Shown here one piece after another: positions 7,901-11,071 of a stretch of DNA of 11,071 nt. Positions within the stretch are counted from its first letter, which is position 1; the number at the start of each line of letters is the position of its first letter. This DNA comes from Bacillota bacterium. GTDB taxonomy: Bacteria; Bacillota; Clostridia; Tissierellales; Sedimentibacteraceae. The notes under the pieces were generated by a model, which was given only the letters and a program-made list of their open reading frames with translations, searched no databases and was not told the DNA's origin. The position numbers were made by a program, and so were the translations under genes. The DNA is taken from contig JAEZGU010000301.1 in assembly GCA_023416855.1 (NCBI GenBank), forward strand, positions 1 to 11,071, in the 5' to 3' direction.

Positions 7901-8671
7901 TAGCTTTTCAAATATTTTATTTTCGTTAAATCTATCCATATCTTCAAAAACGATAGCGTCTACATTCGTATTTTCAAACAAGTATAATACTTCATTTAAA
8001 TATTTATCAAAATACGAATCATCTGCATCTCCAAAAACTTCTATTTCATTTCCCTGGACATTCAAACGCTTTAATAATTTCTTGTTTTTCTGTGCATTTA
8101 TTAGTATGTAAATTGCCAAAAGAAGAATAGTAAAGCTTAATAATCCAACGATAAAAACCGTCTCGATTTTTGTAGAAAATTGTAACACTTTATAAACCAC
8201 ACTTTCGGATGATAATTTATTAAATAATAAACACCATTCGTTATAAAAGCGTAAATAAAGCAGAAATATCATCAATAAAGAAATAGAAGCTGCGCTAAAA
8301 AATATATCTTTCTTTTCAACTTTTCGTTTAACTTTAAAGATTGTTTGGGGGATATCTTTAGGGTCCAATTGATGTATTAGCTGATTAAGAATTTTACCTT
8401 CCAGTATAGTATCAATAGCTTTATTGTCATCACTTGGTGTGTCGGATATTTCTTCGAAATGAGCCATTGAAATATGAATAAATCGCTTTTCTTTATGTCT
8501 TGATTTATACGATTCAATCATACTACTTTTTCCTGCACAATATGGACCTGAAATCGCTATATTTCTTATGTCCTTGCAACTCAAAGCATAATCCATTGCA
8601 TTTTCATATACATCCATTTTAATATTAGATACAGGTGTTAACTTTTGAAATTTATATTGCTTATCGCTCAT
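4907..8671 (-). CDS. Membrane-inserted P-loop NTPase of the KAP/YobI type
   Basis: A 1254-residue protein. The N-terminal part (about 8-330) is a P-loop NTPase with Walker A GPYCAGKSS (42-50) in the context NIAISGPYCAGKSS, and Walker B VDAIVFEDMDR (237-247). Two transmembrane helices (about 123-143 and 171-192) lie between the two motifs, as in the KAP ATPases. A sensor-like PLRFFYLLRDDIF (281-293) is followed by RTKFFDFIIPIVP, also typical of KAP/YobI proteins. The start FQKLTPVSNI and overall size agree with Bacillus YobI-like proteins. The remainder (about 340-1254) is almost wholly helical, with a probable coiled coil near 410-455 (NEVNRLQKEIDKLHRMNEE), and I recognise no enzyme motif in it. 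ATG 8671 is preceded by AAGGGG at good spacing. It is likely to be a membrane-attached ATP-driven machine or sensor; roles in phage or plasmid conflict are proposed for relatives, but the job of this one is unknown. It appears monocistronic. Confidence 0.82.
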   Translation of the reverse strand: MSDKQYKFQKLTPVSNIKMDVYENAMDYALSCKDIRNIAISGPYCAGKSSMIESYKSRHKEKRFIHISMAHFEEISDTPSDDNKAIDTILEGKILNQLIHQLDPKDIPQTIFKVKRKVEKKDIFFSAASISLLMIFLLYLRFYNEWCLLFNKLSSESVVYKVLQFSTKIETVFIVGLLSFTILLLAIYILINAQKNKKLLKRLNVQGNEIEVFGDADDSYFDKYLNEVLYLFENTNVDAIVFEDMDRFNENKIFEKLREINALVNNKHRKTNNDSLHFSEPLRFFYLLRDDIFITKDRTKFFDFIIPIVPVIDGSNSYDIFIEYFKDGGIFELFEEDFIQSLSLYIDDMRILKNIYNEFVIYYNRFLMTSTEQNENKLLAMIVYKNIFPRDFNDLHLSRGFVHTLFNKKNEFIENEVNRLQKEIDKLHRMNEEINNQHLNDLDELDAIYVVFDKKRIKVGNREEIDFKTRIELIKAMKENPHTVQYYDQNYGWTNLDIENYFATFQNNPEYFRKKALINDLLNGKIESNSIIIRELKERQEMVRNGYIKNIINRENIDEIFKSTYVNEIGDEEKFEEIKSSYYFSLIKFLIRKGYIDETYPDYMTYFYENSLSRNDKIFLRSVTDEEAKDYSYKLTNPLLVVSRLRVVDYDATETLNFDLLIFLIKNEAIYNKQLNRFLNRIISTKPERFVNEFLSLGVEKDIFINKMNLIWDSMCKWIIEEVEFSNQQKIDYIINTFYFSSKEVIVRNNNEGVMSKFIHNCIDFLAVSDPDIDKIIKGLFALDAKFNYIDYEKSDKELFDAVYKANLYELNLRMINLILVTKYNMDNSNDFNTKNYTLILSKPAEPLNNYISKNINEYIKLIIDECGSNINDSCEVATNVINNEDVEEDLKVEYINLMNTQIHDINKITSKIFWKQIFDKRKINENKDNILSYFIRSNMGLDDTLIETINGTSVRLDFSYREIDQKYGEDSSSKFFDSIVICNTLINEKYNEILTALTYKYNIFNILGINRDKIDILISNGVIKMTINSLIFMRSNYTENLMNYIVKNIEKYTNEIISSDNYSSDEMINLLDIDIPDKFKITLMKNEENSISVINKNYSDNVIRYILYNNLEIRDIPYLLKRYSKSKTIVQNAILEIAIRHIEVIKNEQYSMDLKLLSDVINSDSVSSNNKIELFANCVPDMNSNVVSIGFLRRLNMDNYISLFEGRRPRFEANELNNRLLSSFEKHGWITKFDFDKDDSNFYRAIGRKQRTK

Positions 8672-8724
8672 TTTACCCCTTACCCCCCTACAATTTCAAA
8701 TTTATCTGTCGTAATAATAGATAC

Positions 8725-8753
8725 TTGTGATTTATGTTCATTTTAAGTATAAT
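8725..8753 (+). promoter_or_regulatory. Rightward promoter toward the DUF4145 gene
   Basis: TTGTGA (8725-8730), a 17-base spacer, then a perfect TATAAT (8748-8753). Transcription would begin near 8760 and run right, giving a leader of more than 450 bases before the zinc-ribbon gene at 9224. It lies in the divergent gap beside the leftward NTPase gene. Confidence 0.45.
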
Positions 8754-8908
8754 ATGTCTTGGTATTTTTTACTACATATATTTACATTTTATTCATTTTT
8801 ATTGGATGAGTTTGGATGAAATATTTTAATAAAAGCTGTGATATGTAAAATAAAAAAATATGTAATCCATACAGTTACTTTATAAGATAATTTGTATTTT
8901 AATGGAGT

Positions 8909-8956
8909 GATAATGTAAAGTGGACGGTATTTAACATCCGTCCTCTTTACGTTATC
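8909..8956. repeat. Long near-perfect inverted repeat (19-bp arms)
   Basis: GATAATGTAAAGTGGACGG (8909-8927) pairs with CCGTCCTCTTTACGTTATC (8938-8956) with two mismatches, one of them G-U in RNA, around a 10-base loop. It is GC-richer than its surroundings. No U-run follows on either side, so a classic intrinsic terminator is unlikely. It could be two IS ends brought together by internal deletion, a small hairpin element, or a structured leader within the rightward transcript. Confidence 0.75.
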
Positions 8957-8970
8957 TAGACAATCCAGCT

Positions 8971-9198
8971 ATGAAGGAAGTATTGCAATTGCTACATCAA
9001 TTCTGGAGTATTTTAACTTGTCACCATTTTTCATATATACTTCTAATAATGCTGGTTAACTTTCTAATTCTTCTTTATGTGTTTGCCTTATGCAATAGAT
9101 CTGATTACCCAATAACCTTTCTTACTACTGTCTTTATAGTCCAATTAAGATATTATCAAGTTATAAATAATGTTGTTATACCTTATATTTTATGGTAA
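8971..9198 (+). CDS. Doubtful small hydrophobic ORF
   Basis: A 75-codon frame from ATG 8971 with two hydrophobic stretches (about residues 20-42 and 47-60). It has no Shine-Dalgarno before the ATG, resembles no family I know, and hydrophobic frames are common in T-rich DNA. It is downstream of a good promoter and 26 bases before the zinc-ribbon frame, the only arguments for it. Otherwise I see nothing else between 8754 and 9208 besides the inverted repeat. Confidence 0.2.
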   Translation: MKEVLQLLHQFWSILTCHHFSYILLIMLVNFLILLYVFALCNRSDYPITFLTTVFIVQLRYYQVINNVVIPYILW

Positions 9199-9223
9199 TA
9201 TTTTGTAGAAAGGATGTGATAAT

Positions 9224-9915
9224 ATTAATAAGTATATTTCACCTATAAATCTTGCTACAAATAAAACCGACTATAATTTTGAATATCCTGTCCCAGGCAA
9301 ATGCCCCTATTGTCATACAGCTGTGCATGATAGAGTTTTGGATTCGTATTATTATATTGATAATTACAAATGGGCATCGATTTTCATTCTCTATTTTTGC
9401 AGCTCATGTGAAAAATGCTTTTTAGGCAACTATAGAACGTATGATCAAATTATAATCGAAGCAATTCACTAACTTTGGATCGATTAATACCTTATGGTGA
9501 AGATATCACTGAATTTTCAACGAATATTAATAAACTATCTCGTTCATTTGTAAGAATATATAATCAATCAGAAAAAGCAGAAGAAATGGGATTAGATGAA
9601 ATCGTAGGTATAGGGTATCGTAAATCTTTAGAGTTTCTAATTAAAAATTACTCAATTAAAATTAATCCTGAAAAAGAGGGAGCTATAAAAGCGAAGCAAC
9701 TTTCACCTTGCATACAAGATTATATAGATAATAAAAGAATAAAAGCACTTGCTACAGCATCGGCTTGGATAGGTAATGATGAAACTCATTATGCAAACAA
9801 ACATGATGATTATGGTATTGGTCATCTAAAAGCTTTTATATCTTCGATTGTTTCCTATATCGATTCAGAATTATCATTTCTTGAAGCTGAAATACTATTA
9901 AATATGAAAAAATAA
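9224..9915 (+). pseudogene. Zinc-ribbon plus DUF4145 (HEPN-like) protein, split by a frameshift and lacking a normal start codon
   Basis: Two consecutive frames encode what is usually one protein of about 225-230 residues. The first (9224-9472) has a zinc ribbon, GKCPYCHTAV and then FCSSCEKCFLGNY, i.e. two CxxC knuckles. It stops with TAA at 9470-9472. The second (from about 9475 to 9915) is a helical DUF4145 domain: SFVRIYNQSEKAEEMGLDEIVGIGYRKSLEFLIK and, near the end, AWIGNDETHY. A -1 shift at about 9469 joins the two smoothly. The first frame has no ATG, GTG or TTG. AAAGGA lies 9 bases before an ATT at 9224, where ATG AAT AAG would be expected, so the start codon may also be mutated. The second frame could begin at TTG 9475, two bases after the stop, but no ribosome site precedes it. 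DUF4145 domains belong to, or resemble, the HEPN superfamily, often linked to RNA cleavage or toxin systems. I favour a decaying gene over a functional split. Confidence 0.65.
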
Positions 9916-9920
9916 TGACT

Positions 9921-9961
9921 ACCGGCTTAGCCGGTGGTTTTACTATCCCCCTATAAGGGGG
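9921..9961. repeat. Two adjacent GC-rich palindromes after the DUF4145 gene, possible terminator or IS200/IS605-like end
   Basis: ACCGGC-TTA-GCCGGT (9921-9935) is followed by GGTTTTAC and could end the rightward transcript. CCCCCT-ATA-AGGGGG (9947-9961) follows 11 bases later. Paired hairpins of this style flanked by GC-rich sequence (to about 10015) resemble ends of IS200/IS605-type elements or REP-like sequences. No transposase is present, so that identity is tentative. Confidence 0.45.
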
Positions 9962-10186
9962 TGTTACCTGCATGCGCTCTGAAGGTTATGCCAGCCGCAC
10001 TATCTTCTCAATCTAACCCTAAAGTGCTAACTAGTAAATAGTATCTTCTGAAATATAACTAAAATGAAGCAAAATTACTCACGGTGAGTAATTTTACTCT
10101 AATTTAAGTGAGTGCATAAATTCCTTTTTTAGTCAATATTCAATTGTATATGCATTGAATGATGTTACTTTAAAATGTTGTTAAAT
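9962..10186. other. Gene-free junction between island and ribosomal operon
   Basis: A GC-richer tail (to about 10020) gives way to AT-rich sequence containing palindrome copy 3. I see no coding frame. It forms the gap between the DUF4145 remnant and the rpsR terminator. Confidence 0.55.
10071..10095 (+). repeat. Palindromic repeat, copy 3 (25-bp perfect palindrome)
   Basis: AAAATTACTCAC-G-GTGAGTAATTTT has 12-bp arms, perfectly complementary about base 10083. Its inner 15 bases (10076-10090) are the same as copy 2. It lies about 155 bp right of the DUF4145 remnant and 90 bp left of the ribosomal terminator. Confidence 0.75.
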
Positions 10187-10218
10187 AAAAAAACCGCCAT
10201 ATCAGATGATATGACGGT
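10186..10218 (-). terminator. Intrinsic terminator of the ssb-rpsR transcript
   Basis: On the minus strand the stem ACCG + CATATCA, with one mismatch (10197/10214), closes a two-base loop between 10218 and 10193, followed by seven U in the RNA (A7 at 10187-10193 on the plus strand). It lies about 92 bases after the rpsR stop and marks the end of the core operon. Confidence 0.85.
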
Positions 10219-10310
10219 AATCCTTTTATAAAATATTAAATATACACATTTGGTGTACAAGTGGAGTAAATTACATTACAAAACACTTGAACCCCATGAA
10301 AACTCAGGGC
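10219..10310 (-). other. 3' untranslated region of rpsR with a TACAC/GTGTA dyad
   Basis: No coding sequence. The minus strand carries the similar words TACTCCAC and TACACCAA close together (about 10250-10270), and a TACAC...GTGTA dyad near 10242-10256. Such motifs occur near tyrosine-recombinase attachment sites in Clostridia as I remember them, but nothing here proves it. Confidence 0.35.
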
Positions 10311-10583
10311 TTAATCTACTGTATAAGGCATAAGAGCGATATGTCTTGCTCTCTTAACAGCTACGGTTAAAGCTCTCTGATGCTTAGCGCAGTTGCCGGT
10401 AATTCTTCTGGGAAGGATTTTACCTCTCTCAGATACATATCTCTTTAACTTATTGGTATCCTTATAATCAATTCCTGTGTGATTCTTATCAGCACAGAAT
10501 ACGCATACTTTCTTTCTTCTGCGTCCAAAGGATTTTCTCTTCATCGGAGAATCGCCTTTGTCTTCATTTCTTCTGAATGCCAT
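10311..10583 (-). CDS. rpsR: 30S ribosomal protein bS18
   Basis: This 90-residue protein of the small ribosomal subunit binds 16S rRNA at the platform next to bS6. The central and C-terminal sequence is typical: YKDTNKLKRYVSERGKILP, then RRITGNCAKHQRALTVAVKRARHIALMPY. It is the zinc-binding (C+) form, with Cys27, Cys30, Cys65 and His68 available. The N-terminus is somewhat extended (MAFRRNEDKGDSP), still within the usual range. ATG 10583 is preceded by AAGGAGG at 7 bases, an ideal site; the internal Met14 has none as good. It follows ssb by 79 bp, as in the conserved rpsF-ssb-rpsR operon, and is followed by an intrinsic terminator. No lesion is seen. Confidence 0.97.
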   Translation of the reverse strand: MAFRRNEDKGDSPMKRKSFGRRRKKVCVFCADKNHTGIDYKDTNKLKRYVSERGKILPRRITGNCAKHQRALTVAVKRARHIALMPYTVD

Positions 10584-10662
10584 GTCATGACCTCCTTATC
10601 CGATTTTTCATGCTAGGCGGACTAGTGAACGACTCCGTCTATCTATGATCATTCTCTAAATT

Positions 10663-11071
10663 TTAATTAAATGGTAATTCTTCGTCAATACCGTCCGGGA
10701 TGTTCATAAATCCATCCCCCATAGCTGAGCTGGGCTCCGGTTTGAAATCTCTGTGGGAACCTCCCTGCTGGAAGTCAGAGCCGCCGCCATTCCCTTTGCT
10801 CTCTGCAAATTCAATATCTTCTGCTACCACGTAGGTCGTGTAAACCTTCTGACCGTCCTTGTTGGTATAGCTGCCCGTCTTAATTCTTCCTGCAAGTACC
10901 ATCTTCATACCCTGTTTGAAATACTTCTCAACGAATTCAGCCTGCTTGCCAAAAGCAACACAGCCTATAAAGTCCGCTTCGGAGTTCTCTCCGGGTCTTT
11001 TGAAACGGCGATCTACTGCTAAAGTAAATCTTGCTACTGCAGTTGAATTCTCTCCCTGAGAATATCTCACC
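10663..11071 (-). CDS. ssb: Single-stranded DNA-binding protein, 5' end outside the window
   Basis: This SSB coats single-stranded DNA in replication and repair and recruits partner enzymes through its C-terminal tip. The visible 136 codons start within the OB fold at RYSQGENSTAVARFTLAVDRR and continue through DFIGCVAFGKQAEFVEKYFKQG and GSYTNKDGQKVYTT. A Gly/Gln/Ser-rich linker follows, and the acidic, hydrophobic tip DGIDEELPFN closes the protein. About 15-17 N-terminal residues (MNKVxLMGRLTRDPE-like) must lie beyond base 11071, so the GTG at 11070 is an internal Val codon, not the start. It sits upstream of rpsR with a 79-base gap in the usual rpsF-ssb-rpsR order; rpsF would be next outside the window. 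Better codon use and GC content than the island genes mark it as core genome. Confidence 0.96.
   Translation of the reverse strand, partial: VRYSQGENSTAVARFTLAVDRRFKRPGENSEADFIGCVAFGKQAEFVEKYFKQGMKMVLAGRIKTGSYTNKDGQKVYTTYVVAEDIEFAESKGNGGGSDFQQGGSHRDFKPEPSSAMGDGFMNIPDGIDEELPFN

Noticed and set aside
8802..8819. Direct repeat TTGGATGA-GT-TTGGATGA in the divergent gap
   Set aside because: Two 8-base copies only, in low-complexity AT-rich DNA and not placed against a convincing promoter; too little to call a regulatory site.
10753..11022. Plus-strand open frame opposite ssb
   Set aside because: It lies wholly antisense to the conserved ssb coding sequence and shows no protein-like pattern.
11068..11070. 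GTG as the start of ssb
   Set aside because: The codon lies within the conserved PEVRYSQGE context; the true start must be some 15-17 residues further out, beyond the window.
1..11071. CRISPR array, tRNA or rRNA genes
   Set aside because: No regularly spaced repeats with unique spacers, no cloverleaf candidates and no rRNA-like stretches were seen on reading; the three palindromes are far too widely spaced for an array.

Overview
The right end (about 10190 to 11071) is chromosomal core: the 3' part of ssb and a complete rpsR, both on the minus strand and closed by a good intrinsic terminator. The rpsF-ssb-rpsR order and the cysteine-containing bS18 suggest a Gram-positive host. Together with the AT-rich flanks and the IS256 and IS3 types present, they fit a low-GC Clostridia such as Lachnospiraceae. 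The taxon is an inference; no rRNA marker is in the window.

Everything left of about 10190 looks like an accessory island of AT-rich genes bounded by transposon debris. Positions 1-905 hold decayed insertion sequences: a 5'-truncated IS256/Mutator-type transposase with a frameshift and a nonsense codon, a tandem 108-bp duplication of its 3' end, and the last residues and terminal repeat of an IS3-family element. Next come three leftward genes: a small membrane-anchored beta-rich protein (1072-1623) preceded by a possible 14-codon leader ORF; and a two-gene operon of a metallophosphoesterase with an unassigned Trp-rich N-terminal domain (2871-4442) followed by a HAD-type phosphatase (2019-2852), with a clear promoter and operator-like dyad. 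A 1254-residue membrane-inserted P-loop NTPase of the KAP/YobI type (4907-8671) follows, also leftward. To its right is a rightward, apparently broken zinc-ribbon plus DUF4145 (HEPN-like) gene (9224-9915).

Three copies of a 13-15 bp palindrome with core CTCAC(G/C)GTGAG lie at about 924, 4643 and 10083. They separate the island into a phosphoesterase/HAD module and a KAP NTPase/DUF4145 module. With the IS scars and GC-richer palindromes near 9921-9961, this looks like a cassette-style accessory locus next to the ribosomal operon.

Functionally, KAP/YobI NTPases, calcineurin-like phosphoesterases with extra sensor-like domains, and DUF4145 proteins are recurrent in prokaryotic conflict and defence islands. 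A defence role is plausible but inferred, and no complete system of known type is recognised. The most novel candidates are the metallophosphoesterase/HAD pair, the single-gene KAP NTPase, and the repeated palindrome that frames them.
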